DNA of 64,000 nucleotides from Veillonella tobetsuensis (GCF_001078375.1 NZ_BBXI01000014.1:1-64000), one strand, 5' to 3'; counted from the stretch's first letter, positions 36,285-48,220 are shown. The notes: generated by a model not told the origin, from the letters alone. A program made the numbers and translations.

Positions 36285-37334
36285 CTATGATAGTTGTTGT
36301 TCCAATAAAGCATGTAATTGTTGGGCTGATCCATATTGTGTTTTTGCGTCACGCACAGCCATCTCCAAAGTTTTCATAGGCGACTGTGTCTCCTGAATCG
36401 ATACAATTTGTGGTTCCTTACGATTCCTAATTAAATTTGCTACTGCATTAGTATTTAGTAAAATATCCCGTATTGTGATAAACGATGTTTCCCACCGTAA
36501 CAAACGCTGACATATAACGGCGCGCAATACTTGCGAAACTTGACTGCGCACTTCATCTTGTTGCTCACCGGGAAATAGAGATATCATACGATGTACCGCC
36601 ATTACAGCCCTCTGCGTATGCATCGTAGCTAATACAAGATGCCCAGTTTCAGCTGCATGTAAAGCAGCTTCTAAGGTGTCTCTATCCCTCAGTTCTCCAA
36701 CCATGATTACATCGGGATCTTCGCGTAATGCATCACATATCCCTTGTGACATAGAATCTACATCGATACCTAATTGACGTTGATGGATGATTGAATGGGC
36801 TGGTATAAACTCGTATTCAACAGGGTCCTCTAGTGTTACTATGTGTTTATTCATAGTTTGATTAATATATTCTATGCAACAAGCCAAGGTATACGACTTT
36901 CCACTGCCAGTAGGACCTGTGACAAGAACTAATCCATCATGATACTCACAAATCATCTTTAATACATCACTGTCTTTGGAGGAATCAAGAGAAAGATTAG
37001 CGTGACACAATAATCTCAATGTTCCACAAATACTATGATTTGCCCTATAAATATGGGCCCGAATACGAATGCCATTACTGGTAAAAGCATCATCTACAGA
37101 ATGCCAGGAATCATGTGTAATACCACAACGACACAAAATATCTGCAATCATATCATTACTACATATACTCGAAATAGACTCTAATCCTTTTGAAGCCCGT
37201 ATATAAATGGGTCTATCTAGTTCAAGGTGGATATCCGTAGCATCTTTTTCTAATGCAAAAGAAATTACATCTTCTAAAGATATAATGGAATGCGTTGTAG
37301 CAAAATTATTACTTTCACAGTAAGATTCCTGCAC
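36285..37334 (-). CDS. pilT: PilT twitching motility ATPase
   Basis: 349 residues. Walker A GPTGSGKSYTLAC (about 140), Asp box with EDPVEYEF, Walker B VIMVGELRDRDTLEAAL, His box ATMHTQRA. Retracts type IV pili and supports DNA uptake and twitching. It overlaps the end of pilB by 20 bases. The N-terminal PAS-like region (about 15-110) is diverged. Confidence 0.9.
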   Translation of the reverse strand: MQESYCESNNFATTHSIISLEDVISFALEKDATDIHLELDRPIYIRASKGLESISSICSNDMIADILCRCGITHDSWHSVDDAFTSNGIRIRAHIYRANHSICGTLRLLCHANLSLDSSKDSDVLKMICEYHDGLVLVTGPTGSGKSYTLACCIEYINQTMNKHIVTLEDPVEYEFIPAHSIIHQRQLGIDVDSMSQGICDALREDPDVIMVGELRDRDTLEAALHAAETGHLVLATMHTQRAVMAVHRMISLFPGEQQDEVRSQVSQVLRAVICQRLLRWETSFITIRDILLNTNAVANLIRNRKEPQIVSIQETQSPMKTLEMAVRDAKTQYGSAQQLHALLEQQLS

Positions 37335-38331
37335 GGTGTACCTCCTCTAAGGTTGTAATACCAGAATTAATAGCTAGATGAGCAGAATCTTGGAGCGATG
37401 TGAACATATACTGTTCTACATGATTCCAATCAATATCACTAAAGGGTATTTCCAGATATTCAAATAAGCCTAATCGTCCTTGATAGGAATGTGTTGTACT
37501 ATCGATTCGTCTCACAAGGCGCTGCGATAGTGATCCAATGAGTGTAGCATGTAAAAGATACGGCTCTACCCCCATATCCACAAGACGACCTATGACGCCT
37601 AATGCCGTGTTTGTATGAACTGTGGTAATCACACGATGTCCTGTTAACGCAGCTTTAACAGCCAATTGTGCAGTCTCATTATCGCGAATTTCACCAATCA
37701 TAATTGAATCTGGATCCTGCCGTAATACGGTTCGAAGACCTTTAGAAAAGGTAAAGCCAATCTTTTCATTAATACCTATTTGAATAGCTCCTTCAATGGT
37801 TGCCTCTACAGGGTCCTCTAAGCATATCAATTTAGTTTCTTTTAAATTTAACATGCGAAGCATGGCATATAAGGTAGCAGTTTTACCACTGCCTGTAGGA
37901 CCACAAATTGTAATGAGTCCATAGGGCCGTTTTAATAACGCTGCGATTTTTTCTTGTAGCTCCACATCCATCCCCAGTTCTAATAGATTTTTGTGTACCC
38001 CTTCGTTGCCCATCAATCGGCATACAATCGCTTCGCCATATAAACTGGGCAAACTAGATACACGCATAGTGACAGCGTAGGATTTCACTGACCATTCCCA
38101 TCGCCCATCCTGCGGTAATCTCTTTTCGCTAATATCCATGCCACTGAATACCTTGATGCGGTTCACAAGCATATCTGCATCTGTAGCATCAACTAGCATA
38201 TACTCGGTCAATAATCCATCAATTCTTAGTCTTACTTGTATGCCATTTAATATAGGGTCAAAGTGAATATCACTAGCACCAACTGTAATGGCATAAGTTA
38301 TGATTGAATCTAATGCAACATCTACATACAA
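37315..38331 (-). CDS. pilB: PilB/GspE-type pilus extension ATPase, short form
   Basis: 338 residues, far shorter than classical PilB (about 560) because the N1 domain is missing. The protein begins at the N2 domain (ASDIHFDPILNGIQVRLRIDG). Walker A GPTGSGKTATLYAML (about 143), Walker B SIMIGEIRDNETAQLAV, His box TTVHTNTA. The zinc-binding Cys cluster that normally follows RLVRR is absent, as in some ComGA proteins. A TTG at 38331 has GGAGG 8 bases upstream; the in-frame GTG at 38337 sits too close to it. First gene of the pilus operon. Confidence 0.85.
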   Translation of the reverse strand: MYVDVALDSIITYAITVGASDIHFDPILNGIQVRLRIDGLLTEYMLVDATDADMLVNRIKVFSGMDISEKRLPQDGRWEWSVKSYAVTMRVSSLPSLYGEAIVCRLMGNEGVHKNLLELGMDVELQEKIAALLKRPYGLITICGPTGSGKTATLYAMLRMLNLKETKLICLEDPVEATIEGAIQIGINEKIGFTFSKGLRTVLRQDPDSIMIGEIRDNETAQLAVKAALTGHRVITTVHTNTALGVIGRLVDMGVEPYLLHATLIGSLSQRLVRRIDSTTHSYQGRLGLFEYLEIPFSDIDWNHVEQYMFTSLQDSAHLAINSGITTLEEVHRAGILL

Positions 38332-38471
38332 GGTCACCCCCTCCTTTATACCTTGCGGTGTGTTTATACATCACCTTTGCTTATTGCACTAGGTAATTCT
38401 CCATAGTAAGAAAAAGTCCTGTTTATTTTCTAAAATTCCACAAAACGTGTACCGAGTAGCTAAAAAACATC

Positions 38472-38517
38472 AAAAAAAAGAGACTCCCCTGAGTTTTTAC
38501 TACTCAAAGGAGTCTCC
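38472..38517 (-). terminator. Terminator of the glycolytic operon
   Basis: Long stem gagactcctttgagt / actcaggggagtctc (38517-38480), followed on the minus strand by eight T. It separates eno from the pilus operon. Confidence 0.9.
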
Positions 38518-38554
38518 TTTATAGTTTTTCTATCCTAAAAAAGAATAGAATATT

Positions 38555-39856
<1,302 letters not shown>

Positions 39857-39868
39857 TTATATACTAAA

Positions 39869-41392
39869 TTAATCTATCAATAAACTTTCACCAGTCATAT
39901 CATGTGGTTTGTCAATATGTGCCAACGCCAACATGGTCGGTGCAATATCACATAATTTACCAGATGCAAGCTGGTTATGCTTATGCTGTTCACTTACTAA
40001 AATCAATGGAACTACATTTGTAGTATGCGCAGTATGAGGTTTTCCCGTTTCAGGATTAACCATTTGTTCTGCATTTCCATGGTCAGCGGTAACCAATAAT
40101 TGTCCGCCAACGGCTAATATGGCCTTTGCAATACGTTCTAATCCAGCATCTACGGTTTGAATTGCTTTAACCGCAGCCTCGAAATTACCTGTATGCCCCA
40201 CCATATCTGGGTTTGCATAGTTCAAGATAATCATGTCGTATGCTTTACTATGAATAGCATCTACCACCTTATCGGTCACTTCTGGAGCACTCATTTCCGG
40301 TTGTAAATCATAGGTTGCAACCGCTGGAGAAGGCACAAGAATGCGGTCTTCACCTTCAAAGGGAACCTCATTACCACCATTAAAGAAATATGTTACATGT
40401 GCGTATTTCTCTGTTTCAGCAATACGTAATTGACGATAACCATCATTCGAAAGAACAGCACCTAATGTATTATTTAATGTATCCTTTTCATAAACAATAT
40501 GCACAGGCAATCCATCTTCATACTTTGTCATCGTCGCCATATAAATGGATATAGGCTCGCGCTTAAAGCCATCAAAATCTGGTACAGTTAAAGCTTTTGT
40601 CAATTCACGGGCTCTATCAGGTCTAAAGTTACAGAAAATAACTGCATCACCTTCAGAAATAGTTCCCTTTGAATCAATAACGGTAGGTACTACAAATTCG
40701 TCATTCACACCAGCAGCATAGGATTGTATGATGGCTTCGAAAGCAGAGTTAGCCATATTGCCAACGCCATTGACGATAGCGTTATAAGCTAGTTCTTCAC
40801 GATCCCATCGATTATCACGATCCATGCCGTAGTATCGACCACTAAGAGTAGCAATTTTACCACAATCTATGTCAGCCATAAAAGATTCTAGCTCCTTAAT
40901 ATATGTAGTTGACGATTGTGGTGGCACATCACGTCCATCAAGAAGTGCATGCACATATACTTCTTTGATGCCTTCATGTTTAGCACCAGCAATTACGGCC
41001 TTAATATGCTCTAAAGAACAATGTACATTGCCATCAGATACAAGGCCAATAATTTGTAATTTACCATGTTTAGCATGCTTGTATAACTCTTGTATTACAG
41101 GCTTTTGAAAAAACTCGCCACTCTCTACGTCCTTTGTAATACGCGTTAAGTCTTGATATACAATACGGCCTGAACCAAGATTGAGATGCCCAACTTCTGA
41201 ATTACCCATTTGCCCTTCTGGCAAACCGACTGCAAGACCTGAAGCTTGTAATGTTGTATGAGGATACGTATCCCACAAATAATTAAAATAACTTGGTTTT
41301 GCTTGTACTACGGCATTCGTCGTATCTGTTTGGTCCCCCATACCAAAGCCATCTAGGATGACTAGCATTACGGGCGCCTGTAATTTTGCCAT
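39869..41392 (-). CDS. gpmI: 2,3-bisphosphoglycerate-independent phosphoglycerate mutase
   Basis: 507 residues, manganese-dependent alkaline-phosphatase-fold mutase. First metal site VILDGFGMGD; phosphoserine loop MGNSEVGHLNLG; C-terminal metal ligands in NYANPDMVGHTGN and TADHGNAEQM. Interconverts 3- and 2-phosphoglycerate. Between tpiA and eno, as in Bacillus. Confidence 0.97.
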   Translation of the reverse strand: MAKLQAPVMLVILDGFGMGDQTDTTNAVVQAKPSYFNYLWDTYPHTTLQASGLAVGLPEGQMGNSEVGHLNLGSGRIVYQDLTRITKDVESGEFFQKPVIQELYKHAKHGKLQIIGLVSDGNVHCSLEHIKAVIAGAKHEGIKEVYVHALLDGRDVPPQSSTTYIKELESFMADIDCGKIATLSGRYYGMDRDNRWDREELAYNAIVNGVGNMANSAFEAIIQSYAAGVNDEFVVPTVIDSKGTISEGDAVIFCNFRPDRARELTKALTVPDFDGFKREPISIYMATMTKYEDGLPVHIVYEKDTLNNTLGAVLSNDGYRQLRIAETEKYAHVTYFFNGGNEVPFEGEDRILVPSPAVATYDLQPEMSAPEVTDKVVDAIHSKAYDMIILNYANPDMVGHTGNFEAAVKAIQTVDAGLERIAKAILAVGGQLLVTADHGNAEQMVNPETGKPHTAHTTNVVPLILVSEQHKHNQLASGKLCDIAPTMLALAHIDKPHDMTGESLLID

Positions 41393-41410
41393 ATTTATAC
41401 CTCTAGTATA

Positions 41411-42181
41411 TTAGTTACTTAATTCTTGAGCCGCCATGATTATTTTTGTAAATTCATCAACAATCAGTGAAGCGCCGCCAACAAGGGCGCCATCAATATT
41501 AGGCTCACTTAAAATTTCACGCGCATTATTAGCTTTTACGCTACCACCATATTGAATGCGAACCAAGTCCGCCACATTTGGTGTATATAATTCAGCAATA
41601 TATTCACGAATGGATTTACATACTTTCTCTGCTTGATCTGCAGTTGCCGTTTTACCCGTTCCAATAGCCCAAATCGGTTCATAAGCAATAATCAGTTTTT
41701 CTACTTGATCCGCTGGAATATCTTGCAATGCACGTTTTAATTGTCCATGAATGAAAGATATTGTTTCATTAGCTTCTCTCTGTTCAAGGCTTTCACCAAC
41801 ACATACGATGGGTTGTAAGTTATGGAAAAAAGCACTCTTAATTTTTTCATTCACCATCGCATCAGTTTCACCATAATATTCACGTCGTTCAGAGTGTCCA
41901 ATGATTACATAAGACACGCCAACCTCCATCAACATTAAAGGAGATACTTCACCAGTAAATGCACCAGCATCATGATAATCCATATTTTGAGCCCCTACGC
42001 TGACTTGCGTATTTTTTGTTAAACATACAGCTCTCTCAAGCGCAGTAAAAGGAGGGCATACAACAATCTCACAGTCCAAGTCTTTATCACCTAAGAAACT
42101 AGTAAATGCTTCTATCAGGATTGATCCGGATGCAATGGTTCCATTCATTTTCCAGTTTCCTGCAATAACTTGTTTTCTCAT
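41411..42181 (-). CDS. tpiA: Triosephosphate isomerase
   Basis: 256 residues. NWKMN at the N-terminus, catalytic His in IIGHSERREYYGE, catalytic Glu in IAYEPIWAIGTGKTA, and the phosphate loop YGGSVKANN. Starts 1 base after pgk, indicating coupled translation. Confidence 0.97.
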   Translation of the reverse strand: MRKQVIAGNWKMNGTIASGSILIEAFTSFLGDKDLDCEIVVCPPFTALERAVCLTKNTQVSVGAQNMDYHDAGAFTGEVSPLMLMEVGVSYVIIGHSERREYYGETDAMVNEKIKSAFFHNLQPIVCVGESLEQREANETISFIHGQLKRALQDIPADQVEKLIIAYEPIWAIGTGKTATADQAEKVCKSIREYIAELYTPNVADLVRIQYGGSVKANNAREILSEPNIDGALVGGASLIVDEFTKIIMAAQELSN

Positions 42182-42182
42182 A

Positions 42183-43361
42183 TTATGCCTCAGTTAAGGC
42201 AGCAATACCTGGTAAAACCTTACCTTCCAATAATTCAAGGGAGGCACCGCCACCTGTCGAAATATGACTAATTTTATCTGCTAAACCACTTTTTTCAATA
42301 GCAGCTACGGAATCACCACCACCAACGATGGTCATCGCATCAGATTCGGCTACAGCTTTTGCCACTGCATTAGTACCAGCAGCGAATTTTTCCATTTCAA
42401 ATACGCCCATAGGACCATTCCAAATGATTGTTTTCATATTAGCCAATGCTTCTGTATAGAGTTCACGTGTTTTAGGACCGATATCTAAAATCATCCAGCC
42501 ATCTTCGATTTGATCAACATCAACGATTTTAGTATTTGCATCGTTGCTAAAAGCATCAGCTACTACAGCATCTACAGGTGTCAATAATCTAGCACCTGCA
42601 ACGCGTGCTTCCATAACTAAATCTGTAGCGATAGCATCTTGACCATCTTCATATAAGGAACTACCGATGTTACAGCCTTGAGCCTTAATGAAAGCATTCG
42701 CCATACCGCCGCCGATAATCATAACATCTACCTTAGGTAATAGATTGGAAATAACAGAAATCTTATCTGTTACCTTAGCACCACCGATAATGGCAGCCAT
42801 AGGTGTTTTTGGATGTACTACAGCTGCACTTAGTGCATCAATTTCTTTTTTAAGTAAGAAACCTGCACCCATAGGGATGTAATCAGCAATGCCAACTACA
42901 GATGCTGCATTACGATGAGATACACCAAATGCATCATTGATAGCTACATCAGCAAGAGAGGCTAATTGTTTAGCAAACTCAGGATCATTTTTAGTTTCTT
43001 CGTTATGGTAACGCAAGTTTTCAAGCATCAATACATCGCCAGGTTGTAAAGCTTGAACCGCTTCCTCTACCTTAGGACCTACACAATCATCTACGAAGGC
43101 AACTGGTTTATTGATAAGTTCAGACAAGCGCTTAGCACAAGGAGCCAATGTCATATCTGGTTTGCGTTCTCCCTTTGGACGGCCAAAATGAGATGCCAAA
43201 ATAACCTTAGCATTATGATCAATTAAGTAATTAATTGTTTCCAAAGCACCGCGAATGCGGGTGTCATCAGTGATGACACCATCCTTCATAGGCACATTAA
43301 AATCAACACGTACAAATACGCGTTTATTATCTACATTCATATCTAAAATGGTTAGTTTCAT
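42183..43361 (-). CDS. pgk: Phosphoglycerate kinase
   Basis: 392 residues. RVDFNVPMKDG at the N-terminus, the 3-phosphoglycerate site ASHFGRPKGE, hinge, and nucleotide site GGAKVTDKI and IVGGGDSVAAIE. Transfers phosphate between 1,3-bisphosphoglycerate and ADP. 17 bases downstream of gap. Confidence 0.97.
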   Translation of the reverse strand: MKLTILDMNVDNKRVFVRVDFNVPMKDGVITDDTRIRGALETINYLIDHNAKVILASHFGRPKGERKPDMTLAPCAKRLSELINKPVAFVDDCVGPKVEEAVQALQPGDVLMLENLRYHNEETKNDPEFAKQLASLADVAINDAFGVSHRNAASVVGIADYIPMGAGFLLKKEIDALSAAVVHPKTPMAAIIGGAKVTDKISVISNLLPKVDVMIIGGGMANAFIKAQGCNIGSSLYEDGQDAIATDLVMEARVAGARLLTPVDAVVADAFSNDANTKIVDVDQIEDGWMILDIGPKTRELYTEALANMKTIIWNGPMGVFEMEKFAAGTNAVAKAVAESDAMTIVGGGDSVAAIEKSGLADKISHISTGGGASLELLEGKVLPGIAALTEA

Positions 43362-43378
43362 CCTAGAAATTCCTCCAA

Positions 43379-44389
43379 TTATAGACCTTTGCTAGCTACG
43401 AAAGCTGCCATATCGATAAGGCGTTCAGAATAACCCCATTCGTTATCGTACCAAGAAACTACTTTCACCATGTTGCCATCCATAACCATTGTCAAATCAG
43501 CATCAACAATAGAGCTACGAGGGTCGGAGCTAAAATCACAAGATACCAATGGCACATCAGATACGCCTAGGATACCTTTTAATTCACCAGCTGCCGCCTT
43601 GCGGAAAGCTTCGTTGATTTCTTCTTTAGTAGCTGGTTTTTCAAGTTCACATACAAGATCTGTAGCAGATACATCTGGTGTAGGAACGCGTAATGCAAAA
43701 CCATCTAATTTACCTTTTAATTGAGGCAATACTTTAGCAACAGCCTTTGCGGCACCAGTAGTTGTAGGAATGATAGACATAGCTGCTGCACGAGCACGAC
43801 GAGGATCTTTATGACGTGCATCAAGAATTTTTTGATCATTTGTATAGGAATGAATAGTAGTCATCATACCACGTTTGATGCCAAATTCATCGCATAATAC
43901 CTTAGCAAATGGAGCCAAGCAGTTTGTTGTGCAAGATGCATTGGAGATAATATGATGTTTTGCAGGATCGTACATATCTTGGTTAACACCCATAACCATA
44001 GTTAAATCTTCATTTTTACCAGGTGCAGAAATCAACACTTTTTTTACTGTAGGTTGTTCTAAATGAACTTTCGCTTCTTCTGCATCACGGTATTTACCAG
44101 TACATTCCATAACGATTTCAACGCCTTCTTCAGACCAAGGCAATTTAGAAGCATCACGATCATGGAATACGCGGATTTTTTTGCCATCTACATAAATATT
44201 TTCATCGTCAAATGTTACTTCATTAGGGATTGTGCCATGTACGGAATCGTATTTTAACAATAATGCAGTACCCTCATTATCACCAGTCGCATTAATAGCT
44301 ACTACTTCAACATCTGGATTATTAATTGCCGCACGTACTACACATTTACCAATACGACCGAAACCATTAATACCAACTTTAACTGCCAT
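43379..44389 (-). CDS. gap: Glyceraldehyde-3-phosphate dehydrogenase, GapB-like cofactor pocket
   Basis: 336 residues. Catalytic Cys153 in SNASCTTNCLAP and His180. The residue that selects NAD in glycolytic GAPDH (Asp32 in Bacillus stearothermophilus numbering) is Ala34 here (VVAINATGDN), and the Leu187-Pro188 pair is Ala191-Arg192 (ILDARHKD). Loss of Asp32 and Leu187/Pro188 is known to favour NADP. B. subtilis GapB, the gluconeogenic NADP enzyme, also has Ala at the first position. NADP or dual use is inferred. It sits directly after cggR, where Bacillus has the NAD-type gapA. Confidence 0.93.
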   Translation of the reverse strand: MAVKVGINGFGRIGKCVVRAAINNPDVEVVAINATGDNEGTALLLKYDSVHGTIPNEVTFDDENIYVDGKKIRVFHDRDASKLPWSEEGVEIVMECTGKYRDAEEAKVHLEQPTVKKVLISAPGKNEDLTMVMGVNQDMYDPAKHHIISNASCTTNCLAPFAKVLCDEFGIKRGMMTTIHSYTNDQKILDARHKDPRRARAAAMSIIPTTTGAAKAVAKVLPQLKGKLDGFALRVPTPDVSATDLVCELEKPATKEEINEAFRKAAAGELKGILGVSDVPLVSCDFSSDPRSSIVDADLTMVMDGNMVKVVSWYDNEWGYSERLIDMAAFVASKGL

Positions 44390-44439
44390 TGTTTTGTCCT
44401 CCTCAAAAGAACTATATAATACTAAAAAAATAAACTAAA

Positions 44440-45465
44440 TTATAACGCAGGAATATTTAGTAATTGGCGCATACCTTCTGCTGCTTGGTCATCTATTATG
44501 AGGATTCCCTTTTTACAAGACCTCATAACACTGATAATAGCACCAGCTTTATCAAAGCCACCTGCTACAGCTACGGCATGCGGTATATTTACTATATCCC
44601 TTAATGAAAGCCCTATGTTGTTCGTCGCATATACAATGGAACCATCCATAGAGCAATATTGGCCTAATGCTTCACCTACAGCATTGCCGTCCACTAATTG
44701 TTGACGTACACCGTCTGGTATATGTCGCACATCAGCCATATGAAGCGCCTGACCAATACCAAAAACCAATATATCAGTCCTATGAATCACTTCGCTAATT
44801 TCCTTAATCTGTGGTTCCAATGTTACAAGCATGTCCAATGAATCCTTTGACAACCCATCAGGTAAGTGCAGCATTTTATACGAACCGTGCCATCGTTCTG
44901 CTAATACAGAGGCGATTACATTCGCTTGATATTCGACTACTTCACCAACACCACCACGGGCCGGTACAACAATAGGGTGTAATACACTACTAGGCATTTC
45001 ATCAGCCATTGCCGCCATAGTACTACCACCACTAACGGCTACGACAGAACCATCTGTAACCATCCGTTGCACTACCTTAGCAGCTGTAAATCCTAATCGC
45101 TTGAGCATTAATGAACCTTCACTAGGTGTAATAATGACATCATCGATATGTAGTGCATGTTTCAATTGTTGTTCTAATTCACCAACACGCTCATATTCAT
45201 GTAGGATGCCCCTCAATTTAGGAACTAAGTCTCTGCCTTCAGCACTCAAGTAAATCCCCGGCTTAGAAATCTCTACTAATCCATTGCCACGCAAGGCGTC
45301 AACATGAGACCGCACAGCACGTTCAGAAATATCTGTCGCCGCTGCCAGACTTCTACGACCAAGAGGCTCTTCATAGGCTAAGTGACTCAATAACTTGTAG
45401 CGATCCTTTAAGACTGTCATCAATTCTGGTGCTATACGCTCGCATACCATTAACAACTCATTCAT
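44440..45465 (-). CDS. cggR: CggR, central glycolytic genes regulator (SorC/DeoR family)
   Basis: 341 residues. N-terminal helix-turn-helix (about 28-75, GRRSLAAATDISERAVRSHV), then the SorC sugar-phosphate-binding domain (about 85-340) with VVAVSGGSTMAAMA and FGIGQALHMA. In Bacillus, CggR represses its own operon and is released by fructose 1,6-bisphosphate. It is the first gene of the operon here too, and a matching operator precedes it. GGAGG lies 7 bases before the ATG. Confidence 0.93.
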   Translation of the reverse strand: MNELLMVCERIAPELMTVLKDRYKLLSHLAYEEPLGRRSLAAATDISERAVRSHVDALRGNGLVEISKPGIYLSAEGRDLVPKLRGILHEYERVGELEQQLKHALHIDDVIITPSEGSLMLKRLGFTAAKVVQRMVTDGSVVAVSGGSTMAAMADEMPSSVLHPIVVPARGGVGEVVEYQANVIASVLAERWHGSYKMLHLPDGLSKDSLDMLVTLEPQIKEISEVIHRTDILVFGIGQALHMADVRHIPDGVRQQLVDGNAVGEALGQYCSMDGSIVYATNNIGLSLRDIVNIPHAVAVAGGFDKAGAIISVMRSCKKGILIIDDQAAEGMRQLLNIPAL

Positions 45466-45496
45466 AGGGTTCCTCCTTTACCCTTTGACAAGAGTA

Positions 45497-45530
45497 ACGA
45501 TATTCGTCCCATATAAACGAAATCAGTCCC
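45497..45530 (-). promoter_or_regulatory. CggR operator (two direct repeats)
   Basis: The minus strand shows GGGAC-N5-TCGT twice (45530-45517 and 45510-45497) with a 20-bp period. The B. subtilis CggR operator is CGGGAC-N6-TGTC repeated twice with a similar period. The site lies between the promoter and cggR, fitting the elongation road-block seen in Bacillus. Confidence 0.75.
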
Positions 45531-45560
45531 ACCATAAATAAAAAAATACTTCTATATAAT

Positions 45561-45589
45561 TATTTTATACCTTATTACAACTTTATTCA
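45561..45589 (-). promoter_or_regulatory. Promoter of the cggR-gap operon
   Basis: Minus strand TTGAAT (45589-45584), 17 bp, TAAAAT (45566-45561), about 30 bp upstream of the CggR operator. Confidence 0.6.
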
Positions 45590-45593
45590 AGTA

Positions 45594-45617
45594 AAAAACG
45601 CCCTTTCGGGCGTCTTT
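45594..45617 (-). terminator. Terminator of upp
   Basis: Stem acgccc / gggcgt around a TTTC/GAAA loop with T-rich flanks on both strands, just after upp and just before the cggR promoter. Confidence 0.8.
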
Positions 45618-45657
45618 TATTTATAAACAGGATATTATTTCAATACAAGCTATTAAA

Positions 45658-46323
<666 letters not shown>

Positions 46324-46404
46324 CTATCTCAGTCTTTATCTATTCATACATACTCTATCACATATTTACAAATCTTGCCATATAAATATATCCAATATAT
46401 GCAC

Positions 46405-46439
46405 AAAAAAGGTGAGCGAGAATAGCTCTCGCTCACCTT
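46405..46439 (-). terminator. Terminator of the glyA operon
   Basis: Perfect 13-bp stem aaggtgagcgaga / tctcgctcacctt, followed on the minus strand by TTTTTT. Confidence 0.88.
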
Positions 46440-46470
46440 TAATTCAGTTAAACAATATCCATCCTAGAAA

Positions 46471-47712
46471 TTATAAGTTAGGATACAATGGGTATTTTTC
46501 ACATAATGCTGCTACGCGTTTTGCTGCATCTTGATGTTTAGCTGTATCTTCTGGATTTTGCAATACAACTGCAATAATGTCAGCAATTTCTTTCATATCA
46601 TCTTCCTTAAGACCACGTGTAGTCAATGCAGGCGTACCTAAACGAACACCACTTGTTACAAATGGGCTTGCTGGATCAAATGGAATTGTATTTTTATTAG
46701 CAGTAATGCCAATTTCATCTAACAGATGTTCTGCTTCTTTACCAGTTAAACCAGTGTTACGCACGTCTACAAGCATAACATGTGTATCAGTACCACCAGA
46801 AACGATAGTTAAACCTTTAGCCATTAATTCAGCAGCCAATACTTTTGCATTTTTGATAACTTGTTCTGCATATTCTTTGAATTCTGGTTGTAATGCTTCA
46901 CCAAAAGCAACTGCTTTAGCAGCGATTACATGCATCAAAGGACCACCTTGGATGCCAGGGAATACAGATTTATCAATAGCTTTTGCATATTCTTCTTTGC
47001 ACAAAATCATACCACCACGTGGGCCACGCAATGTTTTATGTGTTGTAGTTGTTACAATATCAGCGTATTCTACAGGGTTTGGATGTAAACCAGCAGCCAC
47101 AAGACCAGCAAAGTGAGCCATGTCAACCATAAAGATTGCGCCAACTTCATGAGCTACGTCAGCCATTTTTTTGAAATCGATTTGACGGCTATACGCACTA
47201 CCACCAGCGATAATCAATTTAGGTTTTGATTCTAACACGATTTTGCGGAATTCATCATAATCAATTTGTTGTGTTTCAGCATTTACACCGTAAGGAACAA
47301 CATTGAAATATGTACCAGACACGTTTACAGGAGAGCCATGTGTTAAGTGACCACCATGGGACAAATTCATACCCACAATAGTATCACCAGGTTTTAACAT
47401 AGCAAAATATACAGCAAAGTTAGCTTGAGACCCAGAATGTGGTTGTACATTCGCATGTTCTGCACCGAATAAGCGTTTAGCGCGTTCAATAGCCAATGTT
47501 TCTACAACGTCCACATGTTCGCAACCACCATAATAACGTTTACCAGGGTAACCTTCAGCGTATTTGTTAGTTAATACACTACCTTGAGCTTCCATAACGG
47601 CTTGGGATACGATATTTTCAGAAGCGATCATTTCTAATTTATCGCGTTGACGCATTAATTCTTGATCGATAACTGCTTTAATATTAGGGTCTTGTTTTGC
47701 TAAGAAACTCAT
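46471..47712 (-). CDS. glyA: Serine hydroxymethyltransferase
   Basis: 413 residues. PLP enzyme interconverting serine and glycine with tetrahydrofolate. Family motifs: [16 protein letters not shown], the tetra-Thr/Lys Schiff-base site [14 protein letters not shown], and [12 protein letters not shown]. Last gene of the rpiB-side operon, 59 bases after rpiB, with AGGAGG before the ATG. Confidence 0.97.
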   Translation of the reverse strand: MSFLAKQDPNIKAVIDQELMRQRDKLEMIASENIVSQAVMEAQGSVLTNKYAEGYPGKRYYGGCEHVDVVETLAIERAKRLFGAEHANVQPHSGSQANFAVYFAMLKPGDTIVGMNLSHGGHLTHGSPVNVSGTYFNVVPYGVNAETQQIDYDEFRKIVLESKPKLIIAGGSAYSRQIDFKKMADVAHEVGAIFMVDMAHFAGLVAAGLHPNPVEYADIVTTTTHKTLRGPRGGMILCKEEYAKAIDKSVFPGIQGGPLMHVIAAKAVAFGEALQPEFKEYAEQVIKNAKVLAAELMAKGLTIVSGGTDTHVMLVDVRNTGLTGKEAEHLLDEIGITANKNTIPFDPASPFVTSGVRLGTPALTTRGLKEDDMKEIADIIAVVLQNPEDTAKHQDAAKRVAALCEKYPLYPNL

Positions 47713-47771
47713 AGGAATCCTCCTTAAAACATATGTAAATATATTGTAATAACTAGTTAAGTAATGATGTA

Positions 47772-48209
47772 TTATTTTTCAAGAGCAGAAATTTTTTCAA
47801 TACGACGTGCATGACGCCCACCTTCAAATTCGGTATTTAACCAAATCGTAACAATATCCTTGGCAAGGCCTGGTCCAATAACCCGTTCCCCCATAGTGAG
47901 AATATTTGCATTATTGTGTTCACGACTGGCATGAGCGGAAAAAGTATCGTGGCATAAAGCAGCACGAACACCAGCAATCTTATTGGCAGCAATGCCAATA
48001 CCAATGCCTGTTCCACAAATTAAAATACCTCGATCTGCGGTACCATCTACAACAGCATGAGCTACGGGTTCAGCGATATCAGGATAATCGCAAGACTCTG
48101 TACTATGTGTACCAAAGTCTTCCACTTCATGCCCTAATGTAGATAATAATTCCTTAATTTCTTGTTTTAAATGTAATCCACCATGATCACAACCAACAGC
48201 AATTTTCAT
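47772..48209 (-). CDS. rpiB: Ribose-5-phosphate isomerase B
   Basis: 145 residues, RpiB/LacAB fold. CDHGGLHLK at the N-terminus, catalytic Cys in [17 protein letters not shown], and [16 protein letters not shown]. Interconverts ribose 5-phosphate and ribulose 5-phosphate. 11 bases after the phosphatase gene, as in the Bacillus ywlE-ywlF pair. Confidence 0.93.
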   Translation of the reverse strand: MKIAVGCDHGGLHLKQEIKELLSTLGHEVEDFGTHSTESCDYPDIAEPVAHAVVDGTADRGILICGTGIGIGIAANKIAGVRAALCHDTFSAHASREHNNANILTMGERVIGPGLAKDIVTIWLNTEFEGGRHARRIEKISALEK

Positions 48210-48220
48210 AGCCCTATCTC

